From contig SAKE01000004.1 in the NCBI GenBank assembly GCA_004017275.1, positions 186,001 through 250,000 of the forward strand: 64,000 nt of DNA. Reading direction: 5' to 3'. The notes beneath the pieces were generated by a model. That model ran no database searches and was not told the origin of the DNA. It saw only the letters and a program-made list of their open reading frames with translations. The position numbers were made by a program, and so were the translations under genes. Source of the DNA: Mesorhizobium sp. Lineage in GTDB: Bacteria > Pseudomonadota > Alphaproteobacteria > Rhizobiales > Rhizobiaceae. This document shows, piece after piece, positions 8,576 through 17,161 of the stretch; position 1 is the first letter of the stretch, and each line of letters opens with the position of its first letter.

Positions 8576-9337
8576 TCAATGTCCGCCGCCGGATTTCCTG
8601 CGCCGCCGCGCCAGCATGTTGAGTCCCTCGACCAGCGCCGAAAAGCCCATCGCTGCGTAGATGTAGCCCTTGGGCACATGGTAGCCCATGCCGTCGGCGA
8701 TCAGCGTCATGCCGATCATCAAAAGGAAGCCCAGTGCCAGCATGACGATGCTCGGGTTCTTGGCGATGAAGTTGGCCAGCGGCCCGGCCGCCAGCATCAT
8801 CACGCTCACCGCGACGATCACGGCGATGTACATGATGGCGATCTCGTCGGTCATGCCGACGGCGGTGATGATCGAATCGATGGAGAAGACCAGGTCGAGC
8901 AGCAGGATCTGGAAGATCGCGCCGGCAAGGCTGATCTGGAGCGTCTCGCCCAACATCGTATCCTTGTGGTCGTCGGGATCGACCGTGTGATGGATCTCCT
9001 TTGTCGCCTTCCAGACCAGGAACAGGCCGCCGGCGATCAGGATCAGGTCGCGCCAGGAAAAGCCGTGTCCGAAGGCCGTGAACACCGGTGTCGTCAGTTG
9101 GACGATGATGGAAATGGTGGCCAGCAGCACCAGCCGCATGATCAGCGCCGCCGAGATGCCGAGCCGGCGGGCGCGGGCTCGTTGCGCTTCCGGCAGCTTG
9201 TTGGTCAGGATCGAGATGAAGATCAGATTGTCGATGCCGAGCACGATCTCCAGCACGACCAGAGTCAGCAACGCGACCCAGGCCGTCGGGTCGGACATGA
9301 ATTGAAAATGCGGCGCCAGGAATTCGATGAGCTGCAT
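8576..9337 (-). CDS. TerC family integral membrane protein
   Basis: A 253-residue membrane protein with seven or more hydrophobic segments and the TerC hallmarks [16 protein letters not shown] near residue 30 and [15 protein letters not shown] near residue 140; the acidic residues in these motifs line a putative metal path. Family members are associated with tellurite resistance and with manganese or calcium export. There are no other ter genes nearby, so a role in metal homeostasis is more likely than tellurite resistance. It converges on the SRPBCC gene with a 5-bp gap. Confidence 0.9.
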   Translation of the reverse strand: MQLIEFLAPHFQFMSDPTAWVALLTLVVLEIVLGIDNLIFISILTNKLPEAQRARARRLGISAALIMRLVLLATISIIVQLTTPVFTAFGHGFSWRDLILIAGGLFLVWKATKEIHHTVDPDDHKDTMLGETLQISLAGAIFQILLLDLVFSIDSIITAVGMTDEIAIMYIAVIVAVSVMMLAAGPLANFIAKNPSIVMLALGFLLMIGMTLIADGMGYHVPKGYIYAAMGFSALVEGLNMLARRRRKSGGGH

Positions 9338-9411
9338 GGAGGTCGTCCCCTCTTTTAACGATCTAGAGCAGTGTCGCCGGCAGTTAGGTACTAAGCGCGC
9401 CTATATCAATG

Positions 9412-10248
9412 TCACGACCAGAAGGACGGTGCGGTTTCCTCCAGCCGTGGCCCGCGACGAAACGGCGCGATCCGCTCGGTCAGCCCGGTGCGGTCGGAAA
9501 TATCGACGCCGACGCCACACAAGGTCGCCGGTCCGGTCGCTGCCTCGAAACGCCCTTTCGGCACTTTCGACAGGAACCGGTTCAGCGGCTCCTCCTTGTC
9601 CATGCCGAGCGAGGAATCATAGTCGCCGCACATGCCGGCGTCGGACATATAGCCGGTGCCGCCGTTGAGGATCTGATGGTCACCGGTCGGCTGGTGCGTG
9701 TGGGTGCCGATGACGAGGCTGGCGCGACCGTCGACGAAATGCGCGAAGCACATCTTTTCCGAGGTGGCCTCGGCGTGGAAATCGATGACCACGGCATCGG
9801 CCTGTTCGCCGAGCGGACAGGCGGCAAGCTCGCGCTCGCCGGCCTGGAACGGATCGTCGAGTTCGGGATGCATGAACACCCGGCCCATGATGTTGGCGAC
9901 CAACACGCGCGCGCCGCTCCTGGCGATGTAGACGCCGGAGCCGCGCCCGGGCGTGCCCTTGGGAAAGTTGGAGGGGCGCAGGAAGCGTTCTTCGCGTGGC
10001 GCGAAGGCGAGCGCGTCGCGCTGGTCCCAGACATGGTTGCCGGTGGTGACGACATCGGCGCCGGCCGCGATCGTCTCGCGAAAGATCTCTTCGGTGATGC
10101 CGAAGCCGCCGGCGGCGTTCTCGCCATTGACGATGACGAAGTCGAGTTTGAAGTCGGAGATCAGGCCAGGCAGCTGTTCCCACACCGCCGTACGCCCTGT
10201 CTTTCCAACCATGTCACCGAGGAAGAGAAGTCTCATATGATCCCGCAC
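9412..10248 (-). CDS. YmdB-like metallophosphoesterase (TIGR00282 family)
   Basis: A 278-residue calcineurin-like phosphoesterase. The metal-binding motifs run in order: LFLGDMVGKTGR at residues 5-16, NGENAAGG, TGNHVWDQRD, FHAEATSEK and GTHTHQPTGD. Bacillus YmdB hydrolyses 2',3'-cyclic nucleotides and affects development; the role in rhizobia is not established. It lies 58 bp downstream of the 5-formyl-THF cyclo-ligase gene on the same strand, an arrangement that suggests co-transcription with the cyclo-ligase and possibly with the 6S RNA upstream. Confidence 0.88.
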   Translation of the reverse strand: MRDHMRLLFLGDMVGKTGRTAVWEQLPGLISDFKLDFVIVNGENAAGGFGITEEIFRETIAAGADVVTTGNHVWDQRDALAFAPREERFLRPSNFPKGTPGRGSGVYIARSGARVLVANIMGRVFMHPELDDPFQAGERELAACPLGEQADAVVIDFHAEATSEKMCFAHFVDGRASLVIGTHTHQPTGDHQILNGGTGYMSDAGMCGDYDSSLGMDKEEPLNRFLSKVPKGRFEAATGPATLCGVGVDISDRTGLTERIAPFRRGPRLEETAPSFWS

Positions 10249-10306
10249 CGAAGGTCAGCGAAGCAAAAGCTGCATGACGTCTGTGAAAGATCATGCGTCC
10301 TTTTAT

Positions 10307-10894
10307 CTACAATTTTGACGCAAAGCGGCGCAACCCGCTCTCGGTGAGTATTTCCGCGATGACCACGTCGTGGTCTTCATCCGGCACCTGCGCCACCTCC
10401 TGGCAATCGAAGGCGATGCCGATCAGCCGCGGCGGCCGACCCTTGTCGAGCAGCCTGGCGATGGCGCGGTCGTAATAGCCGGCGCCGTAGCCGATGCGGT
10501 GGCCGCGCGCATCGAAAGCGGCGAGCGGCACCAGCATCACCGAGGGGTCGAGCACCTCAGCTTCTTCGTGCGGACCGACCGTGCCGAAACCCATCTCGAC
10601 CATGGGCGCGCCGCGCACCAGTTCGCGAAAAACGATGGTGGTCTTGTCGAGAATGGCCGGCAGGCAAAGTCTGGCGCCCTTCTCGCGCAAGGCGAACATC
10701 AGCGGCCGAACGTCGACTTCAGAACGCATCGGCCAGAAGCCGGAGACGATCTGGCCCGGCTCGACGTTGAGGTGATCGCGCGCCGTCTCAGCCATTTCAA
10801 GCGCGACCTCCACCCGCCAGAATTCATCAAGCGCGTCGCGGCGCCCGAGGGCCTCGCGGCGAAGCTGCTTTTTCAGGTCTTTGGGAGAGGTCAT
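10307..10894 (-). CDS. fthC: 5-formyltetrahydrofolate cyclo-ligase
   Basis: A 195-residue cytoplasmic enzyme that converts 5-formyl-THF to 5,10-methenyl-THF with ATP. The substrate loop GYGAGYYDRA in the C-terminal third is diagnostic, and the N-terminal KKQLRREAL basic stretch fits the ATP site. The start MTSPKDL at 10894 is preferred because the upstream 36 residues of the longer frame are not family-like. A probable 6S RNA lies just upstream on the same strand, matching the usual ssrS-cyclo-ligase pairing of proteobacteria. Confidence 0.9.
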   Translation of the reverse strand: MTSPKDLKKQLRREALGRRDALDEFWRVEVALEMAETARDHLNVEPGQIVSGFWPMRSEVDVRPLMFALREKGARLCLPAILDKTTIVFRELVRGAPMVEMGFGTVGPHEEAEVLDPSVMLVPLAAFDARGHRIGYGAGYYDRAIARLLDKGRPPRLIGIAFDCQEVAQVPDEDHDVVIAEILTESGLRRFASKL

Positions 10895-11002
10895 ACGGCC
10901 AGGATAGGAAAGGTGGGAGCTGGATGGAGTGTTAGGAGCGGCGTTTTCCACCGCATCATCCACCGAAATGGGTGATGTCTTGCAATAAGTGACGATCCAC
11001 AC

Positions 11003-11165
11003 AACCGGTGGAGAGAGCGATCCCGGGAACCTACAAAGTAGGTGGGCGCCGTGTGAGAAAACCCACGGGTCTTCCCAGGGACAGCTCCCTAAGGATCGTT
11101 AAGGCCCCGGGGAAAATGTTCTCCTGCCGGGAAGCACAGACCGTCCCGGCCAATATAGGCTGCCA
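11003..11165 (-). ncRNA. ssrS: Probable 6S RNA
   Basis: This roughly 160-base non-coding stretch lies directly upstream of the 5-formyl-THF cyclo-ligase gene and on the same strand, the usual place for ssrS. On the minus strand it can fold with an apical hairpin (AGGGA-GCTG-TCCCT) inside longer complementary arms and has a side hairpin CCTAC-TTT-GTAGG followed by GTTCCCGGG. 6S RNA imitates an open promoter and sequesters sigma-70 RNA polymerase in stationary phase. The ends are approximate. The call rests on context and fold, not on a covariance search. Confidence 0.6.
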
Positions 11166-11293
11166 GCCACCTAAGCGCCAGAGAGATGACATTCTTTCCG
11201 TGCTGGGTTCACGCCCTCGCCGCCGCCAACAACCCACCCTTGCACAGGCTGAGCCGCGTCCTTACGGTCGCGATGACCAACCGAGGAGCAAGA

Positions 11294-12133
11294 ATGCGTT
11301 TTGAAGGCACGGCAGCCTATGTCGCCGACAAGGATCTGATGGTGGCCGTCAACGCGGCGATCGCGCTGGAACGGCCCTTGCTGGTCAAGGGCGAGCCCGG
11401 CACCGGCAAGACGGAACTTGCCCGCCAGGTGGCATCAGCCCTTGGCCTCGACCTCATCGAATGGCACGTCAAGTCGACGACACGGGCGCAGCAGGGCCTT
11501 TACGAGTACGACGCCGTCTCGCGACTGCGCGACAGCCAGCTTGGCGATATCAGGTTCAACGACATCAAAAACTACATCAAGCGCGGCAAGCTCTGGGAGG
11601 CGTTCGCGGCCGGCAGGAAAGTCGTGCTTTTGATCGACGAGATCGACAAGGCCGACATCGAGTTTCCCAATGACCTCCTGCAGGAACTCGATCGGATGGA
11701 GTTCTTCGTCTACGAGACCGGCGAAACCATCCGCGCCGCGGTCAGGCCGATCGTCATCATCACCTCCAACAACGAGAAGGAATTGCCGGACGCGTTCCTG
11801 CGCCGCTGCTTCTTCCACTATATCCGCTTTCCTGATGTCGACACGCTGCACAGAATTGTCGACGTCCACTATCCCGGCATCAAGCAGAATCTGGTGCGCG
11901 CAGCGCTGACCCAGTTCTACGAGATCCGCGACGTGCCCGGTCTGAAGAAGAAACCCTCGACCTCCGAGGCGCTCGACTGGATCCGCCTGCTGGTCGCCGA
12001 CGACATCGCGCCGGAAGATTTGCGCGCCGACCCAAAGAACGCGCTGCCGAAGCTGCATGGCGCGCTCCTGAAAAACGAACAGGACGTGCATCTGTTCGAG
12101 CGTCTGGCCTTCATGGCCAGGCGGCAGGGATGA
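11294..12133 (+). CDS. MoxR family AAA ATPase
   Basis: A 279-residue AAA+ ATPase of the MoxR/CoxD type. Walker A is GEPGTGKT near residue 35, Walker B VVLLIDEIDKAD near 115, and the arginine-finger region LRRCFF near 175. MoxR ATPases work with VWA-domain proteins as chaperones that insert metals or cofactors into enzymes. The matching VWA gene is not adjacent: it lies 3.8 kb downstream at 15952 on the same strand. The ATG at 11294 is chosen for its GAGGAGCAAG spacing and the canonical MRFEGTAAYV start. Confidence 0.9.
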   Translation: MRFEGTAAYVADKDLMVAVNAAIALERPLLVKGEPGTGKTELARQVASALGLDLIEWHVKSTTRAQQGLYEYDAVSRLRDSQLGDIRFNDIKNYIKRGKLWEAFAAGRKVVLLIDEIDKADIEFPNDLLQELDRMEFFVYETGETIRAAVRPIVIITSNNEKELPDAFLRRCFFHYIRFPDVDTLHRIVDVHYPGIKQNLVRAALTQFYEIRDVPGLKKKPSTSEALDWIRLLVADDIAPEDLRADPKNALPKLHGALLKNEQDVHLFERLAFMARRQG

Positions 12134-12202
12134 AGAGCGGTTCGCGCATGACTCTCTGGACAACGACAATTCGGCCTCTGACGCCGAGCTGGAAGGCCGT
12201 TG

Positions 12203-13768
12203 CTACGAGCGGGCCTCGCCTGCGGTCTGTGCGGAACCACGCCCTCTTCCTTCTTTCGACGCGTCGGTCTTCGCGCCGAAGATGATGAAGCTGATGACGG
12301 CAAGAGCGAGAACCCCGATCCCGCTATAGAGCATGACCCAGCCAAAACCGTTGACCAGGGCGGCACGCGCGATGGCGCCGGATGGGTCGAGGGTTGCGAG
12401 CCTGGGCGAATATTGCGCTAGCCCATCCAGGTTTCCGGTGGCGATCCTTTCCGCCAGTGCACCCAGTTCATTCCGGTCGAATGCCGTGCCCAATGCGTTC
12501 CGCAGATAGGAAACTATCCCCTGTGTCAGCAGCAGGCCCAGCACCGCGATGTTGATGGCGAGCGTGATCAGGCGCGCACTGATATCGATGCCCGAAGCCA
12601 TGCCGGCACGATCCGGCGACACCGAGCCGGTCGTGGTGTTGGTGGTCGGTGAATTGGTCAAGCCGATGCCGATGCCGGCGATCAGCGTGCCGGGCAGCAT
12701 AGTCACCCAATTGGCGCCCTCGAGCCCGGCCCCTATCCGCATGGCGATAAAGCCGATCCCCAATGTCAGCAGGCCGAGCGGGATCGCAACCCGCGCCTGA
12801 TAGCGCGCGCGCAGGCGCTCGGCGGTCGAGGACATCAGCATCAGGGGAAGCGTGTAGACGAGCAGCAACAGGCCCGTCGTGGTGCTGTCATAGCCCAGAA
12901 CGCCCGAAAAATAGATCGGCAGATAGATGATGAACGGCCAGTAGCTGAAATTCATGCCAATGCCGCCCACGATCGCTCCCGAAAACTGACGGATGCGGAA
13001 GACGGAGAAATCGAACATCGGATAGGGGCTGACCTTCTCGGCAAAAAGGAACGCGACGAAGGACAGGACGGCCGCGCTTGCCACGCCGATGCGGGCGCCG
13101 GACCCGAGATCGGCGCCTTGCGTGATCAGGTAGGAGAAGCCGAACACCGCGAAAGAGAGTGTCAGAATGCCGACCCGATCAAGCCTCCGGGCGTTGCGGT
13201 CGCGCGATTCCGTGACACCGGCGACGATGAAAACCAGAGCAACGATCGCCAGCGGCACATGGATCAGGAACACCCATTGCCAACTGGAGAACGCCACGAT
13301 CAATCCGCCGATGGCGGGACCGAAACCAAGCCCGATGCCCGAGACGACGCTCCAGGCAACGAAAGCTTTGCCGCGCTCGCCACCATCCTGAAACTGGTGA
13401 GACAGCACGGCCACGCTACAGGTGAACATCGCCCCGCCCGCGAGCCCTTGCAGAAAGCGGGCGATGATCAGAATTGGAGCGCTCGGTGCGAGGCCGCACA
13501 GCAGGGAGGCAAAGCCGAAGGCTATGGTGGTGATCACCATCACTCGTTTGCGGCCGAAACGGTCGGCCAGTGTCCCTGTCGCCATCAACACCGTGGTGCA
13601 GGCAATGGTGTAGGCATTCATGATCCACTGCAAATCCTTGAAATCGGCTGCGAGCACGCTTTGCAGTTTCGGAAGGATCACCGGTACGCTGGAGATTTCG
13701 AGGCCGAACAGGAGCGAGGCAAGGCAAGCGCCCGCAAGCGCGAGGGTGTTTCGGTCAATCTGAAACAT
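12203..13768 (-). CDS. MFS transporter, DHA2 (14-helix) type
   Basis: A 521-residue proton-driven exporter with 14 predicted membrane segments. The loop GTLADRFGRKRVM at residues about 55-67 is the MFS motif A. DHA2 members export drugs, quaternary ammonium compounds and other toxic molecules. MFQIDRN at 13768 is taken as the start, since the upstream 27 residues are not family-like and extend into the regulator gap. It is divergent from a LysR gene that probably controls it. It lies inside the block that separates moxR from the VWA gene. Confidence 0.88.
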   Translation of the reverse strand: MFQIDRNTLALAGACLASLLFGLEISSVPVILPKLQSVLAADFKDLQWIMNAYTIACTTVLMATGTLADRFGRKRVMVITTIAFGFASLLCGLAPSAPILIIARFLQGLAGGAMFTCSVAVLSHQFQDGGERGKAFVAWSVVSGIGLGFGPAIGGLIVAFSSWQWVFLIHVPLAIVALVFIVAGVTESRDRNARRLDRVGILTLSFAVFGFSYLITQGADLGSGARIGVASAAVLSFVAFLFAEKVSPYPMFDFSVFRIRQFSGAIVGGIGMNFSYWPFIIYLPIYFSGVLGYDSTTTGLLLLVYTLPLMLMSSTAERLRARYQARVAIPLGLLTLGIGFIAMRIGAGLEGANWVTMLPGTLIAGIGIGLTNSPTTNTTTGSVSPDRAGMASGIDISARLITLAINIAVLGLLLTQGIVSYLRNALGTAFDRNELGALAERIATGNLDGLAQYSPRLATLDPSGAIARAALVNGFGWVMLYSGIGVLALAVISFIIFGAKTDASKEGRGRGSAQTAGEARS

Positions 13769-13864
13769 ATCAATCACTTTCCATCGGAGCATTCGCTGAA
13801 CCGCGCTTTTCAAACCGTGATGGAGGTGACATAGAGGAGGCTTAATCATGAAAAAAGACTATGT

Positions 13865-13881
13865 ATCTCTATTTCAGAGAT
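13865..13881. promoter_or_regulatory. LysR-type operator (T-N11-A palindrome)
   Basis: ATCTCT and AGAGAT are spaced by 5 bases, giving a 17-base palindrome just before the ribosome site of the LysR gene and about 100 bases from the divergent MFS gene. This is the usual form and place of a LysR autoregulatory site. Binding is inferred. Confidence 0.55.
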
Positions 13882-13901
13882 GACAAAAAGGAATGATGGC
13901 G

Positions 13902-14765
13902 ATGACCAGTCTTGATGTCGACGCCGTGCGGACCTTCGTGATGGTGGCCGACCTGCAGAGCTTCACCCGGGCGGCCGCCGCGCTGGGCAGTACCCAGGCA
14001 ACGATCAGCGTCAAGCTGCGCCGGCTGGAAGAAAAGCTCGGCGCGCGTTTGATAGAACGAACCCCGCGCCGCGTCGCCCTGTCGGCCAAGGGGGCAGGTT
14101 TCCTCCCTGCGGCGCGCGACTTCCTTGCGGCCCACGAACGCGCCATGGCGGAGTTTGCCGCCGCACCATGCCGGCTTGCGCTCGGCTTTGTCGATCACGT
14201 CGCCGGGCCTGAGCTTTCCGTCCTCATAGCCCAGATCCATGCGCACGATCCATCGCTGGCGCTCAGCATGAAAATCGACACCAGCATCATGCTGAAGGAC
14301 GCTTTCGATCACGGCGAACTCGATGCGGTCATCGTGCACCGGGAAGGTGACGATCGCCCGGGCCGGGCACTGTCGCGCAACCACTATGGCTGGTTCGCGG
14401 CGCCTTCATTCGAATGGCAACGCGGGACGCGATTGCGCCTCGCGCTTTTAAGCACCGTATGCACCTGTCCGGATCGTCTGAGAGCGATCGAGACGCTTGA
14501 TGGAGCAGGCATCGCCTGGGAAGAGGCTTTCGTCGGCGGCGGCGGGACGGCCGTCAACATTGCGGTATCGGCCGGCTTCGCCGTTTCCGCCCTCGCCAAC
14601 CGTGTCGCTCCTCCCGGCTTGATCGAGGTTGGCCGCAAGCTCGGCTTGCCGCCGCTCCCCTCTTCCGAGATTGTTTTGCATTCGCGCACCCTGGCGCCGC
14701 GCGCGCGAGAAGCGCTGCACATGCTTGCGACCGCATTTCGCGAGTACAATTCGCCGACGGTTTAG
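13902..14765 (+). CDS. LysR family transcriptional regulator
   Basis: A 287-residue regulator with an N-terminal winged helix-turn-helix (residues about 5-65; FTRAAAALGSTQATISVKL) and a periplasmic-binding-protein-like sensor domain. Three in-frame ATGs lie at 13893, 13896 and 13902; AAGGA at 13888-13892 is too close to the first two and well spaced for the third. It is divergent from the DHA2 exporter, so the exporter is the likely target and its substrate the likely inducer. A T-N11-A palindrome sits between them. Confidence 0.88.
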   Translation: MTSLDVDAVRTFVMVADLQSFTRAAAALGSTQATISVKLRRLEEKLGARLIERTPRRVALSAKGAGFLPAARDFLAAHERAMAEFAAAPCRLALGFVDHVAGPELSVLIAQIHAHDPSLALSMKIDTSIMLKDAFDHGELDAVIVHREGDDRPGRALSRNHYGWFAAPSFEWQRGTRLRLALLSTVCTCPDRLRAIETLDGAGIAWEEAFVGGGGTAVNIAVSAGFAVSALANRVAPPGLIEVGRKLGLPPLPSSEIVLHSRTLAPRAREALHMLATAFREYNSPTV

Positions 14766-14825
14766 GCGAAGCTATGCCCGATCCTGATTCCGTCGAAATG
14801 GATCAAGCTTTTGGAGGGAACCGAA

Positions 14826-15272
14826 ATGACCGAGATCACCGTCCGCCCGCTTGCGCAGTCCCACCATGCCGACTGGCGTCGCCTGTGGACCGACTACCTG
14901 ACCTTCTACGAAACCAAGCTTCCCGAAGAGGTCTACGCCGTAACCTGGAAGCGTCTGTTCACCGAAGGTGAGTTCGAGCCGAAAGGCTTCATCGCCACCC
15001 TCGATGGCAAGGCGGTCGGCCTCACCCACTATCTCTACCACCGCTCCGGCTGGTCGGAAAAAAACAACTGTTATTTGCAGGACCTGTTCGCCGACCCGAA
15101 GGTACGCGGCAAGGGCATCGGCGCGGCGCTGATCAAGGCGGTGCAACAAGAAGCTGCGAAAATCGACGTCAAGAATGTCTACTGGATGACACACGAGACC
15201 AACATCACCGCTCGCAAGCTCTACGACCATGTTGCGCGTCGCACCGGCTTCATCGAGTATGATTTGCTGTGA
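14826..15272 (+). CDS. GNAT family N-acetyltransferase
   Basis: A 148-residue acetyltransferase of the GNAT fold. The acetyl-CoA pyrophosphate loop appears as VRGKGIGAALI (the Q/RxxGxG/A motif) at residues about 98-108, with the C-terminal NITARKLYDHVARRTGF motif after it. The acceptor substrate cannot be read from the sequence. TTGGAGGGA lies 6 bases before the ATG at 14826. It is the third gene of the block between moxR and the VWA gene and is followed by hicAB. Confidence 0.87.
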   Translation: MTEITVRPLAQSHHADWRRLWTDYLTFYETKLPEEVYAVTWKRLFTEGEFEPKGFIATLDGKAVGLTHYLYHRSGWSEKNNCYLQDLFADPKVRGKGIGAALIKAVQQEAAKIDVKNVYWMTHETNITARKLYDHVARRTGFIEYDLL

Positions 15273-15301
15273 GGACATTGAACGATTGAAATAGCCTCCG
15301 T

Positions 15302-15319
15302 TGCGCAATATATTGCGCA
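15302..15319. promoter_or_regulatory. 18-bp perfect palindrome before hicA, likely operator
   Basis: TGCGCAATA is followed directly by its reverse complement TATTGCGCA. It sits 15 bases before the hicA start. HicB antitoxins with a ribbon-helix-helix domain repress their own operon by binding such palindromes, so this is the expected operator. Confidence 0.6.
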
Positions 15320-15334
15320 TGACCTGGGTGCATA

Positions 15335-15529
15335 GTGCCGTTGATCGAGACCAGTACGCGCAAAATTGTCATCAGGCTTTTGCGCGATGGCTGGGTGAGT
15401 GTCGGAGGCGGCAAGCACGACAAATATGAACATCCGGATCGACCTGAGGTGATGATCGTTGTGCCCAGGCATCGCGAACAATCTTCAGGTGTTGCACGGT
15501 CAATCGCCCGGCTGGCTGGATGGATTTGA
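15335..15529 (+). CDS. hicA: HicA-type toxin (mRNA interferase)
   Basis: A 64-residue small basic protein of the HicA family, a double-stranded-RNA-binding-fold ribonuclease that degrades mRNA. The order is typical: a first helix ending LLRDGWVSVGGGKH, the catalytic His at residue 28, the strand KYEHPDRP and a final helix ARSIARLAGW. It starts with GTG at 15335; no better in-frame ATG exists. hicB follows after 11 bases. Translation from GTG with a weak ribosome site would keep toxin output low. Confidence 0.78.
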   Translation: MPLIETSTRKIVIRLLRDGWVSVGGGKHDKYEHPDRPEVMIVVPRHREQSSGVARSIARLAGWI

Positions 15530-15540
15530 GGACGGATCAT

Positions 15541-15945
15541 ATGACGCACTATGTCGGAATTCTCGATGGCGCGGATGATGTGTGGGGGGTGCGGGTTCCC
15601 GACCTACCCGGCTGCCACGGAGGCGGCGCAAGCCCCGAAGAGGCCATTGCCGATGCGACTTCCGCCGTGCGCGAGTGGGTCGAAACACGTACGACGAGAC
15701 ATCTGCCATTGCCGGCGGCGCGTACGGTGGCGCAACTGCTCCTGCAAGAGGAACTCAATGCTGCCGCCGGCGAATCCGCCGTGATGATTCCGGTACTGGT
15801 CGACTCTGGCCGGCCCGTCCGAGCCAATCTGTCGCTGGACGCCGGCCTTCTGGCAGCGATCGACGAAGAGGCGGGCCGGCGCGGCCTGACGCGCTCCGCC
15901 TTCATTGCAAGCGCCGCACGAGAAAAGATTGAAGGCCACAGATAA
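15541..15945 (+). CDS. hicB: HicB-type antitoxin
   Basis: A 134-residue antitoxin. The N-terminal half is the degenerate RNase H-like HicB domain (YVGILDGADDVWGVRVPDLP, then GCHGGGASPEEA), and the C-terminal part from residue about 92 is a ribbon-helix-helix (VRANLSLDAGLLAAIDEEA, RSAFIA). It neutralises HicA by direct binding and probably represses the operon through the 18-bp palindrome at 15302. The ATG at 15541 is preferred to 15520. The order is toxin first, as usual for hicAB. Confidence 0.82.
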   Translation: MTHYVGILDGADDVWGVRVPDLPGCHGGGASPEEAIADATSAVREWVETRTTRHLPLPAARTVAQLLLQEELNAAAGESAVMIPVLVDSGRPVRANLSLDAGLLAAIDEEAGRRGLTRSAFIASAAREKIEGHR

Positions 15946-15951
15946 TCGGCC

Positions 15952-17142
15952 ATGTTCATCCCCTTCTTCCTCGAACTGAAGGCAGCGCGTGTTCCCGTTT
16001 CGCTGCGGGAATATTTGTCGCTGCTGGAGGGGCTGGAAGCCGGGTTGGTCGACTATGACGTCGAAGGTTTTTACTACCTCGCCCGCGCAGCACTGGTGAA
16101 GGACGAGCGCCATATCGACCGCTTCGATCAGGTGTTTGCGCATGTCTTCAAGGGCATTGAAGCGCTGGGCGGACCAGATGCGGTAGACGTCGCCAATATC
16201 CCCGAGGAATGGCTGCGCCGCCTCGCCGAAAAGCACCTCACCGATGAGGAGAAAAAGCTGGTTGAGGCGCTTGGCGGTTTCGAAAAGCTGATGGAGACGC
16301 TGAAGCAGCGGCTCGAGGAGCAGAAAGGCCGTCACCAGGGCGGCTCTAAATGGATCGGCACCGGCGGCACCTCTCCGTTCGGCGCCTATGGCTACAATCC
16401 CGAAGGCGTGCGCATTGGCCAGCATGAAAGCCGCAACCGGCGGGCGGTGAAGGTGTGGGACAAGCGCGAATTCAGGAATTTCGACGATGCGGTCGAACTC
16501 GGCACGCGCAACATCAAGATAGCACTGAAGCGGCTGCGTCGTTGGGTGCGTGAGGGCGCCGAGGAGGAGTTCGACCTGCCCGGCACCATCCATGCCACCG
16601 CAGAACATGGCTATCTCGACGTGCGGACGCGGCCCGAACGCCGCAACGCCGTGAAGCTGCTGATGTTCTTCGATGTCGGCGGTTCGATGGACGACCATAT
16701 CAAAAGCGTCGAGGAGCTATTTTCGGCTGCCCGCGCCGAGTTCCGCCAACTCGAATATTTTTACTTCCACAACTGCCTCTACGAGGGCGTGTGGAAGGAC
16801 AATCGGCGTAGGCATGCCGAGGTGATCCCGACCTTCGACCTGCTCCACAAATATGGGCCGGACTACAAGGTGATCGTCGTCGGCGACGCTTCGATGAGCC
16901 CTTACGAGATCGCTCACCCCGGCGGTTCGGTTGAACACTGGAATCCGGAAGCCGGAGCCGTCTGGCTCGGTCGCCTGCTACGGCAATGGCCGAACGCAGT
17001 ATGGCTCAATCCTGAAAACCAGAAAAACTGGGGCTTTACTCATTCGATCGCGATGATCCGCGACATCTTCGGCAACCGCATGTTCCCGCTGACGCTGGCC
17101 GGGCTTGAAGGCGCGACCAAGCAGCTTTCAAGAAAGCACTGA
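15952..17142 (+). CDS. VWA-domain protein, CoxE-like partner of MoxR
   Basis: A 396-residue protein with a C-terminal von Willebrand factor A domain (from residue about 220). The metal-ion-dependent adhesion site reads DVGGSM, with Gly in place of the first Ser of the usual DxSxS. The N-terminal MFIPFFLELKAARVPVSLREY is the CoxE/DUF58-like start of this group. VVGDASMSPYE is a further family hallmark. It should cooperate with the MoxR ATPase at 11294 in enzyme activation, but here the two genes are 3.8 kb apart. It starts 6 bases after hicB and is followed after 19 bases by a metallo-beta-lactamase-fold gene. Confidence 0.87.
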   Translation: MFIPFFLELKAARVPVSLREYLSLLEGLEAGLVDYDVEGFYYLARAALVKDERHIDRFDQVFAHVFKGIEALGGPDAVDVANIPEEWLRRLAEKHLTDEEKKLVEALGGFEKLMETLKQRLEEQKGRHQGGSKWIGTGGTSPFGAYGYNPEGVRIGQHESRNRRAVKVWDKREFRNFDDAVELGTRNIKIALKRLRRWVREGAEEEFDLPGTIHATAEHGYLDVRTRPERRNAVKLLMFFDVGGSMDDHIKSVEELFSAARAEFRQLEYFYFHNCLYEGVWKDNRRRHAEVIPTFDLLHKYGPDYKVIVVGDASMSPYEIAHPGGSVEHWNPEAGAVWLGRLLRQWPNAVWLNPENQKNWGFTHSIAMIRDIFGNRMFPLTLAGLEGATKQLSRKH

Positions 17143-17161
17143 AAGACCGACAGGAGATCCG

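Noticed and set aside
7970..9358. A 462-residue plus-strand frame across the SRPBCC and terC genes.
   Set aside because: It overlaps three well-supported genes in other frames, and its His/Arg/Asp-rich sequence is typical of a shadow.
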